Of a stretch of DNA of 64,000 bases, positions 33,550 through 46,000 are shown piece after piece. Source of the stretch: Aureobasidium sp. EXF-3400 (taxonomy: Eukaryota; Ascomycota; Dothideomycetes; Dothideales; Saccotheciaceae); contig SWBL01000243.1 of NCBI GenBank assembly GCA_024195585.1, forward strand, positions 17,215 through 81,214. The letters run 5' to 3'. How positions within the stretch are numbered: position 1 is the first letter of the stretch; each line of letters starts with the position of its first letter. The notes under the pieces are model-generated. The model had not been told where the DNA came from. It ran no database searches and saw nothing but the letters and a program-made list of their open reading frames with translations. The translations under genes and the position numbers were made by a program.

Positions 33550-34204
33550 TCCTTGTTGGTCTGGTCCTTGTAACCTGCGACACGACTCCCAACTTCTTCT
33601 TCTGGTCCAATGTTGCGGCCATTTTCTTCTATTGTGCTACCATCTAGGTTTTCAGATGAGTTTTTTTTTACAGTCTAGCAAGGTGTTGGAGGAGTTTTGC
33701 ATTTTTTATGACCACGTTCCCGAACCCTGCGGGGGTTCAAACGATTACGACGACGAGGTTTATTCTCGACTTGCTTTTTTACCAGAACTATACCAATCAG
33801 CGCAGCAACATTACAGTATTACTACCTTACTTCCAGTCTATATCTTCCCTTGTCTTTGTCTTTCTTCGTTCGACTTGCTAGAGTGGTCTTCCTGAACCGT
33901 GACTTCTTCTACTTCATGTCGGCTACTGGGATTTGGTGCTCTGCTGTACCGCCTTCTAACGTGTCGCATGCGAACCTAATCTTGCTCTCGCGGATAAGTC
34001 CTTAGCCACAACGTGCACGCAGAGAAACCACAACACGCAGACTGGCCTCTCAAAGCCGAGACCTAATATTTGCGACGATTCTCAGGAATTGCTTGAGAAA
34101 TCAGTTGATGCGACGGCACCAAAGCGACAGTGATTCACATTGCTAAGAGATATATTGCGGTAAGCCGACATCGAGCTCATACCAATACCGGCATAGCTGG
34201 CCTA
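33550..34204. other. Intergenic region upstream of the tRNA
   Basis: It holds the 3' flank of the two-span membrane protein and the 5' flank of the tRNA gene. No other gene was recognised. Confidence 0.5.
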
Positions 34205-34295
34205 TCTTCATTGGTCTAGTGGTCATGATTTCCGCTTGTCAAGAGTAAAATCTCGTCAAGCGCGGGAGACCAGGGTTCGATTCCCTGATGGAGAG
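34205..34295 (+). tRNA. tRNA-Asp (anticodon GTC) with a 19-nt intron
   Basis: The acceptor stem pairs TCTTCAT (34205-34211) with ATGGAGA (34288-34294), with G as the discriminator base. The D-arm contains GGTCTAGTGGTC, and the T-arm is CAGGG-TTCGATT-CCCTG. The anticodon GTC lies at 34238-34240, followed by A37. A 19-nt insert (34242-34260) lies before C38 and the 3' half of the anticodon stem (GCGGG). That is the canonical position of nuclear tRNA introns. Removing it leaves a 72-nt tRNA before CCA addition. Confidence 0.92.
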
Positions 34296-35009
34296 CATCA
34301 TGTTTTTGTCTTTTTGCAGACTACAATCTCAGAGAGCTATCCAGAGACTTAGTTTTGTTTGACGTGCCTGCTATTTACTCTAAACGTCTTGAGCAATGCG
34401 ACACTATGCTTCTACGATCGCGAAATTCATGCCAATTTGCTTGTGTTCACATGATCTATACCAAGACCAGACCTCTTCTTGAAGCTTGAGCGGGCAATGG
34501 CGGACTTGAGCTCAGTCTGAGATGGAACGCGGGCAGAACAGATCTATAGTGTATTGTATGTGGTCCGAGGATACTCAGCGTGGCGAGTGGCGCGTGTGGA
34601 TGGCATGTGGTGAGAAAAATATTCAGCGAGCAAGAGATTCTGCCAACACATCCTTAGATCCATAGTTGAGGTGTAAAAGACGACAGAGACGGCAGCGAGT
34701 TTTGCTCGATCAGTGATAAGATGAAAATGGAAACAATTTTGCTGGTAATTACGGATCCCAATCGTGGCTCTCAGACTGTAAATGCCTGTGCTGGTTTGCC
34801 GACAAGGGCATCATATCCCCAATAACGCCTGTTCGTAACATGTAGAGTTTATCCTTTCTATACTCCTTGCTTTTCAACTTCTGCTGCGGCGATGCTTGGA
34901 CGATCTACCCGGCGACCTAGCGTCTCTCGACTTTGCTGAACGGTGTCGATGTTGATTGTGGGGGCGACTAGAATATTTGTAAGTACAACTGCATCTCTGC
35001 CTAGCATCC
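34296..35009. other. Intergenic region between tRNA-Asp and the RTA1-like gene
   Basis: A short T-run just after the tRNA (TTTTTGTCTTTTT, about 34303-34315) fits an RNA polymerase III terminator. Nothing else was recognised. Confidence 0.5.
34303..34316 (+). terminator. RNA polymerase III terminator of tRNA-Asp
   Basis: Two T-runs (TTTTTG and TTTTTG, separated by TC) start about 8 nt after the mature tRNA end, as expected for Pol III termination. Confidence 0.7.
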
Positions 35010-35924
35010 TCATTGTAGTCTTACCTCAGAATGTCCACTTTCCATAGCGTAGAGTTGAGGATCGCTTCTGGCTGCAATATGTCCATTTCCAAGCAGTTTG
35101 CTAGGATGCAGAACAAGGTATACAGCAGTAACCAAGAACATCAAAACAGAGTCGAAAACGTAGAGCATGAATTCGTGGGTGATGATGAATCCATCATTGC
35201 CTTGAGCATACTCAACCACACGAATGAGGTTACGCACCAGAATGAGAGCGCTGCAGAAGTACATAGCGTACATATGCTTGCGCCAACTCACCCTCGAGTC
35301 CACCGAAGCGCCCGTAGGAAGTTTGGTAATGCGAACATGAAAGAGCGCCGTAACAACCACAAAGAAGCCGAAAATGATAATTTGAATAACCAGACCAGCA
35401 ATAACGATGTTTTTCCCTAGATTGAAGGAGTCGAGGTTGCCAGTAGCTTGAATACCAGCACCGCCTGATTGAACGAAGAAGGAGATTACGTCGCCAATGA
35501 CAAAGACTTTGGTGAGCCATTTGGTGCGGATGATGGCGTATTCTTCGGCATCGAGGCGACGGATGATGCGGCCGAGTACCATGTAGATTGAAGCGGCGTA
35601 GAGGGCGGGAGCAACAAGAAGTAACAGGCTTTGCATGATGTAGGGTCCGAGAGCTTCCTTGTTGGAATGAGAAATCGCACGACCGACGTATCCTATGCAT
35701 TCGACTGTATCGCATTAGCTCGCGCTGGACGAAAACGAGTTCAGATACTCACGAAGTACACCGATGGTGAATGCGATGAAGTAGCGAGCACGCAGCTTGA
35801 AGATATAGTAGACATGGCCAACAAAACCAAGTCCAAAGAGTACGACAAAGATGATGGCAGCCGCGATGGAAGGAGTGTAGTGATAGAAGACGAATTTGAT
35901 CTCTCCAGCATCCGAATCTGACAT
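35010..35924 (-). CDS. RTA1-like seven-span membrane protein
   Basis: Two exons, 35924-35753 and 35704-35010, with a 49-bp intron (GTGAGT...CAG), 288 aa. The junction restores TIGVLLECIGYVGRAIS. Seven hydrophobic segments are visible, the first at AAAIIFVVLFGLGFVGHVYY. Family landmarks are the GYVGRA segment, a loop with APALYAASIYMVLGRIIR, the DVISFFVQSGGAG motif, and the RSVFRV-equivalent LIRVVEYAQG before the last spans. Fungal RTA1/RTM1/RSB1 proteins are linked to resistance to sterol-active compounds, 7-aminocholesterol or long-chain bases, and are thought to be lipid-translocating or lipid-sensing proteins. The start was chosen at MSDSDAGEIKF rather than an in-frame codon 11 residues upstream. 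The product's substrate is unknown. Confidence 0.93.
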
Positions 35925-36065
35925 CTTGGGCGATTCGATAGATAGTATCTCTTGCAAGCGGTCCTGAAGCTGATCGTTTCGAAGATGAGGGTGTTCGTGG
36001 AGGGAAGAGACGAGAGATGTGGAGACACAAGTATGATAGGAAAAGAGAGAAGGGCTAAGTAGACC

Positions 36066-36077
36066 TCTATATTATAT
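36066..36077 (-). promoter_or_regulatory. Candidate TATA box of the RTA1-like gene
   Basis: On the minus strand an AT-rich element reading CATATAATATAG lies about 145 bp upstream of the start codon. It is supported by position and composition only. Confidence 0.3.
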
Positions 36078-37079
36078 GCTGCATCTTACATGTCCGCCTT
36101 ACCGTAACAGCACTGCCTCTTGAATACGTACAAGTCGCAATCGAAATTGTTGATGACCGTAAACCGGTACGGTCGTATCCACCGTATTGCGTAGGAAGGC
36201 CTTGCGCAATCGCGAAACATGACCTTTCATTGGTTACTTGAGGCTCTATGCCCTAAACCTGTCGGCGTGTCTTCCATGTATACGGTGATACGGTGCATCC
36301 GGTTTGCCCTATCGCAACCCTCGTTTGTCGGAATAAATATGATGGGGAGTTGAGGTGCAGATGGAGCGCTGGAGTGTTGCGACCGGACAGGGCTTGGCAA
36401 AGTTGATTGTTCCTTCTTCAACCCTCGCTGGCTGCCATTCATAAATTGCACAATTATGCTCCACTAGGTACTTCTTCGAAAATCCACACAGATAGAACAG
36501 GTCTATACAATACCAGTGCTTCACATTCGTGCTAGTCTGGGATGCCCACCTGACATCCAGTCAAAGTTCCTTACACCACTGTGTCGCCCGATAGAATTAT
36601 GTATCCTGCACTTGCGACATTACTACACATCGCCAACGAGATAATAATTCATCTTCTAATCCATAACGACGCCCAGCACAAGGATTAAGTCTGAACGTAC
36701 AGTTGAGAAAGCAGGCAGACATCGCATTTTTGCTAAAACAGAAGAAATAAAGCTAATAGTGAAAACTGCCATTTTATGTTCATTTCTCCCGTTGCTTTAT
36801 CAGATACCATAGAACCCCCTTCTTTGAGTAGCAGAGAAAAGACACAAGTCCACAAACCTGCACGTTCGTTTCTTTGTTCTTTCCCTATCACCAAATTCTC
36901 GGAGCCCAGGCAATGACAAAGTCAAGGTAAAACAGTGTAGGCAACCACGCGAGAAAACGACCATAGCGGAACTCCTGTCGCAGAAAAAGCAGGAAAGAGA
37001 AGAAAACAGAAACGCCTTTGAAAATGCGAGTATCGTCGATGTAAGAGATGTTTTTGATTGTATGCGGAGTCGAGGTCGT
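36078..37079. other. Intergenic region between the RTA1-like gene and TOM1
   Basis: It holds the RTA1-like promoter and the TOM1 3' flank, both minus strand. No gene was recognised. Confidence 0.5.
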
Positions 37080-40000
37080 CTAGGCGAAACCAAAGTATTC
37101 GCTTCCTTGAGTCATGGCAGTGTACATCTGGTGTCTCAACTGCTCATAAGTCTCATATTCAGGAAGGTCAAGTTCTGTGCATCTTAAAGTTAGCATTCTA
37201 TTCCACATACATCCAACGAGGGGAAAAACTTACGGTTGAAGCAAGTATGACTGCTAGGCAAACGGTCCTTGCTGCCATAATCACGATGAATGTTGAACTT
37301 GGTAAAGCCATTCATACCCTCAAGCTCCTTGAAGCCGTTGAGTGGGACCTTCGAAGTTCCGGTCACGAATTGCAAAAGCTTGGCCTTCTCTTCCTTGTCG
37401 AAGCTGCGGACTGCACGCCAGAACCATTGGATTTGTGGAGAGGTTTGCTGGTAGTTGTGGTATTCGGCATTGTTCTTCCAGTCGTCGACGTCGATGTCGG
37501 GGAGACCTGAGATGAGAAGTTCGAGTTCTTGTTCGTTGAAGATTGAGACAAGCTCGGCGGGAATGATCTCGTGGAAGCCTGTTGATATGTGTTAGTAAAA
37601 GACGATAAACAATATGGTGGTCATGACTTACCCTTCAAGAAATGCTCAAGCTGCTCCTCGACTGACTTGATCAGACGATGCTCAACAACCAGACGCACAT
37701 ACTCCTGCTTGTTCTCCTCGGTGACAGGAATGTCTCGACCGTTCTCTATGAGATCAACAGTCTCAGTCTCTCCGAATCTGTCAACCTCGACCGAGAATGT
37801 CTCGAAAGTGACATCGGTAATATCATTCTCGAGAATCCAACAGAGCGACTTGTAGTAGTCCAGATCCAGAGTCTCCATATCCTTGAGTGAAACTGGCTTG
37901 CCAAGGATACGTCTGTAAACGGCTCTGCTGAAATGACAATCCAAGACACGACCCTCGTACATGGCCTTTCCGATGATGCGACCAACAAACTTGAAGAAGG
38001 TGAGATGTTCATCGTTGATGCCACTCATGGGGTTGGGGTGGAAGGTTGTTCTGTCGGAAGCGACAGGGTTAAACAGAGCATAGTCAGGGTTGAACATCTG
38101 TCTTGAGAGAGCTGCGAACCACTCTCTAGTAACACCACCAGCGTCGACACCCTCTTCGCCATGGAAGCGAATATTAAGCTTGCCATATTTGATCTCGTTG
38201 GGTGTCTTGAAGTAGAGGTTCTTGAAAGAGTCCAAGAAGATCTGTTCACGACGAATGTTGAGCTGCACCGAAGGATGAGCAATGCGCTCCTCAGCATTGC
38301 GAGTGTGCATTCTACGAGTGAAGTAGTTGCGCTTGTTGTCAAACTCGAGCACCTTGGAGTTCTTGGCCAAAACGTCGAATGTGCCGTTGAGAAGCTTGGG
38401 GTTGTTGCGAACAAGGTCATTGAGGATCTTGCGGTGCTCCTCGGTGAAAGAGAAGAAGAGCTTCTCAATGCGCGAGTCTGGTTGGGGAGTACCACTTGAC
38501 AGTTCCTGTGAAGCAGCAAGGTTGGCCTCCTTGGAAGTAGTGTTCTTACAGACAACCATGAACGACTCGATCAAGGGCTGGAGGATGGTAGCCACATTGT
38601 TCATGCTGCCACGTTCGCGAATAGCAGTCAAGCAGTCACTCAAGTTCGACCAGAGCTTGGCGAATGTCGATGTCTCGTAGAGTGTCGACAGCAGATCCTG
38701 GCGGGCCTTTGAGGGCGAGGCATCAGCTGAGGTGGATGCCTGAGATCCGGAGCGCTTGGGGTCGAAGAGGTAGTCGAGCGCAAGCAGCACACGCAACAGC
38801 TTGCTCTGGTGAGAGCTCGCTGGCGAGAAGTTGGCCAAAGCAATACCTTGGATATCAGTGCTAGTCTTAGCATTCTGAATCTGAGGAGCCAATTGTTGCA
38901 GATCAACAAGGACAGCATCGCCCAAGTCCTGGGCACGGTGTACAAGCTCCTTACCGAATGTGTCCTTGGCACCAGGAATAGCTGAGAGGTGGTTGATGAT
39001 GTCGAGGGTACTCTGGAAGGTCTTTGCGTTGCACTCACGTGCAGCGATAATGTTGACGACCAAGCGGAGGTTTTCCTCAGGAACTTCAGGAGGAGTGAGA
39101 TCCCTGTGCTTCTTCTTCTCTTCCGGCTTGGTAGCGGATTCTTGTGGTTTGTCGGCCTCGGCAGGAGCGTCAGTGGTAGCTGAAGTCTCGCCCTCGGTCA
39201 TGGGGACATCGGTAGATGCACTGGCGATAGCCTCGGCAGCCTTGCCCTTCTCCTTCTCGGCGTCCTTTGCCTTTCTGAGAAGAATCTTCAGAGGCTCAGT
39301 AACGCGGATAAGCAGAGAGGCGAGAGCTTCCATAACAGAAGAGTTCTCAATGATAGACTTGCGGTCAAGGAGCGTGAGGAGTGCGTTGAGAGGATACTTG
39401 GCAGCCTTGCTCTCCTTGCCCTTACCCTTCTTCAGCGACTTGGCTCTCTGGCTGATGCTGGTCTCATGTTCTGAAAGGAAGAATGAGCTGACACGAGGGT
39501 TCTCGTTGGCCAGATGGGTTAGAGTCGAAAGACATTGCTGCACAATCATGAGGGGCGAGATATCTGTGCCAGGCGATGTAAATTGCGAGCCAGTCAAACT
39601 GCGCTTGAGAGGCTGTGGTGTCTTTTGTCCAGACATCTGCTTGGCACGGAGGGTGAGGTGAGCAAAGCTCTTCTCCAAAGCATTGGCATCGGAGCTTCCA
39701 TCTTGTAGAATGGAGAGAAGGACACTGATAACCTCGGCGCGGTTCTGGGTATTCTTGCAGATGTCTGACAAGATTGCCTGCATTGTGGTGCGTGCGCTGT
39801 CTTGCATGGCGACGAACATCAATCTCAGGAGGGTAGCCACGCCAGATTTATCGAGCATCTGAATAACAGGTCTGCGGACGCGCTGCTCTTCGGGTTCGGG
39901 AGCTTCCTGTTCATCTTGAGGACGATCGCTCTCGCGTCTTTCACGGGCGCTACCACGGTGACGTTCGATTCTGCCCAGAAGATTGCGAGCTTCAGCTTGG

Positions 40001-43000
40001 AACTCAGCAGGCATACCGGCAAGTGTACCAGCGTCAGCATCCAAGAGAACTTGTTGGCGCAGAGCCGGGTTCAAAGTAGCGAAGAAGTCTGCCATGTCCA
40101 TGTCACCGGCCTGAGGTGGAGCGTTGCCGCTGGCAGCTGCTCTGCGGCGCTGGTCATCGCGTTCACGACGGCGACGGTCAGCTGCTTCAGAAGCAAGGAG
40201 TTCGGCTTGAATGTCTGGCGGCAACGCATCAAGGAACTCGCGGTTAATCTCGCTAGATCTGCTCGGCTGCCCGGCAGAGGTGTCCTGAGTGCGTTCCTGA
40301 GAACGTTGCTCCTGGAACTGTTGCATGATGACTTCCTCACGCATATCATCGGGAAGTGCGTCCAGGTACTCCAGGTCAATGCCGAGGTGAGTGATATCAA
40401 TCTCTCTACCACGAATGTTGGTCATGACTCTGGGTGCAGCTTCGGCGGCATCTTCTCCTGCTGGCTGTTCGACGCCTTCCATGCTCTCAGTGCCTTCTGT
40501 GGTCTCACCACGCTCGGCGGCCTCGCGAGCCCGAGCTGCAGCCTCTTCGGCTTCCTTGGCTTCACGTTCTTCTCGCTCGCGCTGTTCACGAGCCTCACGC
40601 TCAAGACGCTCTTCCTCTTCCTTCTGGCGTTGCTCTTCGCGGGCCTTCTCTTCGGCAGCTCTACGTTCAGCATCAGCCTTGTCTTTCTGACGCTTGGCTT
40701 CCATAGCAGGAGGAACGAGAAGACGTAACAATGAGTCGACAAGCTTCATCGCTCTCTCGAGATGATGATGACCGAACAGCAAGCGAGCCTCTTCTTGCCA
40801 ACGGAGAGTTGTGAGAGTAGGTGTGAAGGAGACTGCTGTACCGGGATCGGTAGAAGAGGCTCTTCCGCTTGATGGTGCATCACGGCCAGTCAGATTTCTG
40901 GTTATGCGCTGGAGGGCACGGAGATCAGGTAGTCCGAATCTGCCGGGATTACCGGCAATGTGGAAAACAGCAGGAGGCATACCACCAATGCCACCAGCCA
41001 AAGCAGCAGGTGGGAAGGCAAGACCACCAGAGCCATCAACGACACTGATTCTAGCTCCCGAAGGTCCGACCATCTGGATAAGATCGCTTACGAAGGAGAG
41101 TCCATCTTGGCCACCAAGGCGAGATCGGTGCTGAGAAAGCCAATCAGGCATGTCGGGACGAGGTGGAGCGCCTGCAGTAGGCCTGCGATCCGATCGCTGG
41201 AGGAGAGGGTTGGTGCCATCTTGATCGCCGCCACCTGCAGCGCCTCCACGATGCGAGCGAGGAATACCGAGGGGTTGGTCATCCATAGTGTAGAAGGGAC
41301 CTCCAGGACGGCGCCATCCATGTGTTGAAGGCATAGCGGCAGTCTCCCAGCCCCACTCCATCTCGTCGTTCTCAGGGTCGTCATGTTCGGGTTCGTAGCC
41401 GAGTACTTCTTCGTCCTCATCTTCCTCGTTGTCTTCATCGTCTTCAGCCATCTCATCCTCAAAGTATTGCTCAGGGCCACCCATATCAAGAGTCATGATA
41501 GGGTCATCACCTTCCATCTGGTCCATGACATCTGAACGGTCGTCTTCGAGAACGACGGCACCGCCGAATGGACCGCCATGAGCAGGCACGAGAGCATCCA
41601 TAGGGAGAGCGCCATGGTGGTAAGGGTCGTCACCATCATCATCGTCGTCATCCCAGTCTTCCTCATCGTCGTCTTCATCGTCATCATCTTCTTCCATACT
41701 AGCATTCTCATCGTCGCCAGTAATTTCGTCAATGATCTCAATATCATCGCCTTCGTCTGAGTCGGCTTCGTCCATGTCGGAATCGTCGTCATCGTCACCG
41801 CTCTCGTCTTCATCCATGTCAACTTCAACGTCGATGTCACCAGGAAGGCCTTCGATGGGTCCCATGCCATCGATATCGTCATCTTCGTCACTGACAACAT
41901 CTCCTTCATGCATACCGGGGCCGCCTTCTTCGTACTCATCGTAGTCCATTTCCTCGCCGTACTCGTCGCCCTCGTAGTACTCTTCGGCTTCGTCGGAGCC
42001 GGACTCATCCTCGTCGTCATCACTGTCTGCGGTTTCGAACATGCCGAGGGTGGAGTTGCGGAACAAGTCAGGAGTCTCTTCACGCTCATTGTCGTCATCG
42101 GAAACTGAAGTGGCTGAAGAGATCTCGTCATCTTCAGTAGTGCCAGGTGCAGAGACATCTCCAGAGATACTCAGAGTAACGCCAATGTCAGTTAGCAACT
42201 TGAGAGGGCGAAGGATGTACTTGACTGCACGCTTTGCGCCAGGGAAATTGAGGTCAAGTTCGGCGATAGAGGATGTCAAAGCGGTGATGAAGTTCTTCTC
42301 GTACATGAAGCGACCAAGTTGCTTCTGAGAGACGGTCACCATCTCGAGCATGGAGTGGTTGACGCCGGATTGTTGTTTGCCGGTCAACATGCGGTAGAAG
42401 AGGTTGCCCAGACTGAGGAGACGTGCGTACTTCTGATCAAGAGGCTCGGAAGAGGCCAGTGCATCCTTGTATGCTCTGAGAGCATGTTCCAAGACGAACT
42501 TGCGAACATAGGCAAGGTCAGACTCTTCGTCGCTGGTCGAGATCTTCAGACCGATCATACGCTCACTCGTCTTCGAGCACAGGGATACAATAGTATTGAT
42601 AGCCCAGTTGGCAGTGGCGGCCTGCTTCTTCGAAGGAATGTCTTCAGGGTGGTTCAAAGACCCAATCGGAATCAAGCTTGTAAGGAAGTAGTTCAAGAGA
42701 CCAGAGCGAGGCTTGGATGGTGTTGATGCTTGGTGCTCGGCCTTGCGTGAGAAGTTGATGAACTCGACCTTGGTTCTGTTGTACGACCCAAGGAGTTCGA
42801 CCAAGCAGTGCAGAATGAAGCAGCGGTAAGCGAAGATTGGGTGTTGATCAGCCTTGAATACCGGCTTGTTTTCAGACGGCTTAGCCTCGGTATCTGCTGT
42901 AGAAATGGATGCAGGTTCAGCCACTGGAGTCGGGGTTGAATCAGACATTTCTACATCAGAAGGAGTGGCAGCCGCAGGGGCATCTAGAGAAGCAGATTTG

Positions 43001-46000
43001 GCAGGCTGTACTTCCTTGTCTTCAACATCCTTGTATGAAGAAAGTTCCTTGAGCAAGAACTGAATGACACCATCAGGGTTCTCAATCGATGGAGGCTTGA
43101 GGTCACCTGTCTTAGTACGCTCGATGGTGGGGCGTTCAGGAGCGGCGCTGACTTCGCCCTCAGTAGACTCTTCTGTCTTCTTGGTCTCTTCAGGCTTGTC
43201 AACCTTCTTCAACATGAGCGGCTGTGCACCGCCAGGACGGTTCTGGTCCCATCTTGAGAGTTGCACCTTCTCGTTGGTGACCTCGACGAAGATTTCGGGA
43301 CTGCGCAGTGCGAGGTGGTACAGAGTTCTGGTGTACAATGTCGTGTCGTAGCTTCTAGCCATTCCCTTGCTCTCGAATGTGGATTGAATCTCAGTACGCA
43401 TGATTTGGCGAATGGTCTCATCATCTTCGATAATGTGACGGAGGAGGATGAGGAATGTGCTCTGAAGACGTTCACCTGCAATACCTGCGAGCTGCTTCAT
43501 CATGACAAAGAGTCTTGAGATTGATAGCTTCTCTCCGAGCTTCTTTGCAAGAGCGCGACGACGAGTCAGAATCACAAGCGTACGGGTGACTGAGAGTGCA
43601 AGAGTCTCATCCTTGGCAATCTTGGGCAATATCTCGACCAGGGCGTCGAAGATTGTGGTCTTCTTCTCATCGGCAACGATCGGAGGCTTGAGCTCGACAA
43701 TGTCTTGCTCCTTGTAGGGATCCTCGAACGGTGGCAATGTCCATTGAACTTGCTGAGGCTTCTCGTCCTCGGCCAGAACGCGTTCGATGATTAGAAGCAC
43801 ATTGCTGACCCAAGGCGAAGTCTCCTCGGGCTTCTGTCCTTGGAACATCTTGATGAAACCGCCAAAGTATTCGAAATTTTCTGTCAAGGTGTCAAGAGAT
43901 GCATTGAAGAAATCGCGGTCTTGTAGGACCAGAGCGAGGAGATGAGCATATGATGCAATTTTCTTGCCCTCGAGTGGAGTTCCCTCCTCGGGTCTGAGAG
44001 ACATGAGAGAATTAACCAATGTCTCGCCAATCTCCACCTTCGATGACTGATCTTGGCCAGCCTTTGTGATTGCGGCTGTGATGAGGTCTGCAAGTTCGAA
44101 AGTGACCTCTGTGTGGGTATTGAGAACATCAAGACATCTATCGATGAGTCCATCTCTGACGTCCTTACGCTTGTCATCGAGATCATCAACAGTAACAAAG
44201 CTCTCTTCTGTCACAACGTCAGCGGGTCTCTGGGCCTCGTCTGACGGACGTCTGTGAACTGGAAGAGCACGCATCAGCTCTTCTCCGCCACCAAGAGCGT
44301 TTGAAAGAACTTCGGCGAGGCCGCCATTGAGCATATCCGGAGGTAGCACCAAACGACGATTACCATTGCCGAGAAGTAGATCGGCCTCTGAGCGATCGCC
44401 ATCAGTGTCTTGGGTACTTGAGCCAGCTTCATCTGCATCCTGCATCTCGACCGAGGGTACACCGCCAGAAGCCATAGACTGGTTCGCGGCGTCGTCAGAA
44501 GCTTCCTGAGCAGGAGGTTCAATCTCATCATGTGATGGGAGAGGGAACAGAGGTATGTGATTGTCAGGGTTGTCTCTTCGTAGTACGTAGTACTCCTTGG
44601 CCGCTGCCACGTTGTTGTTGCAGCGATATAGCGCTTCGACACAGAGCTCCTCGTCTTCGTGACCTTCCGCCATCAGAGCGTCCTTAGAGTCTGAGCGAAC
44701 CTTGAACTTGCGAGGTTCGGCGGCGACACGACGCTTCAGGTTCTCACTGCGCTTGACAGCATTAGACTCGCCTTCACCCTCAAGGATGAGTTTGAGCAGG
44801 TCGACAATGGACTTGACGCTGTGCGGAGGTAGAGCCTCCATGACGGAAGACTTCCACATCTGACTGATTTGAGGAAGAACAGCGTTACGGAGCTCGACCA
44901 CAAATTGAGCACCCATGAAGAAGTCGCTCTTCTGACGATCCCGGACAGCCATAACGTTAGTCTGCTGAGCGTCGGTGATGTTCTTGGATTGACTGATCTT
45001 GTTGTAGAAGTCAAGAATCTTATCGATACCAGCAAGTGCCAGAGCATGAATATGCTTGGACGGAGAGACCTGTTCGGCGGTGGACGTGTCTTGAGAGGCT
45101 TCCTTGTATTGTTCGATAAGCTTGCCGAATTGCTGCAGACGCTTCTCCAGCTCCTTGAAACCGCCCTTCTGATAGAACGCAAGTAGCACCAGAGAGAAGA
45201 CTTCGCGATGGGTACCACCAGTACGGGTAGTCTTTCGCTCATCAACCAAGGTCTGCAAAGTTGAGGTGAGAACGACAATGTCATAAGCGACACGATCAAC
45301 TTCCGGCATGGTCGATGGCTGGGCAGTCGAGATGTGATTGATCAATGCGCGTGCCAGGTGCTCGGCCATCTTGCTTGCGTTTTGCCTCTGATAGTCGCTC
45401 AGGATAGTGCGTGAAGAATGCTTCCACAGCAATGATTTGCCGATGGCCTGGAAGAAGGAAAGAATGCCAGTAGACACTTGATTAGATAGCGATGCAAGGA
45501 TCTGGCAGTTCTTGAATTGGGCAGTGTTACGTGCCTCAACTTTCTTAGCCTCGCCATCTTGCTGTCCTTGAGATGAGGCTCCAGACTCGGCATTGTTGGA
45601 TTGAGAGTTGCTGGAAGTAGATAGACCCATAACGTTATCGGCCTCGCTATGGTCGAAACTCATGCCAGAGATGTGGATTTGCTTTTGCCAGTCTTCAGGC
45701 ATGTTGTTGCGCATTGTGATGGCCTCCCAGACACACGAAGAGTACAGTTGGCCCAGATCGTCAATTAAGTCGGTGTAGATGTCAGTCAGATTGACCTGAC
45801 CGAAGAAGTGATGAGGCACAGTACGGCCAGCATGGTAGACATGCATGGAGAAGACCTGAGAAAAGACATGACAGAGGAATTGAGCCTGAACCATGGCCTT
45901 GGCTGTGTATGTTGCGTTTAAGACCACGAGGTTGTTTTGAGAGCTTCGGTCTGTGGTCGGTTCCGTCAGATCGCTGAAGTAGGTCTTTCCAGGCTTGTGC

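Noticed and set aside
39802..40728. 308-codon plus-strand open frame inside TOM1
   Set aside because: It is fully antisense to the TOM1 coil-rich segment, whose Glu/Ala/Arg codons give stop-free complementary frames. It has no domains and no start context.
41578..42108. Possible simple-sequence locus encoding Ile/Val/Ser-rich small proteins on the plus strand
   Set aside because: It is only the complement of the TOM1 acidic tract.
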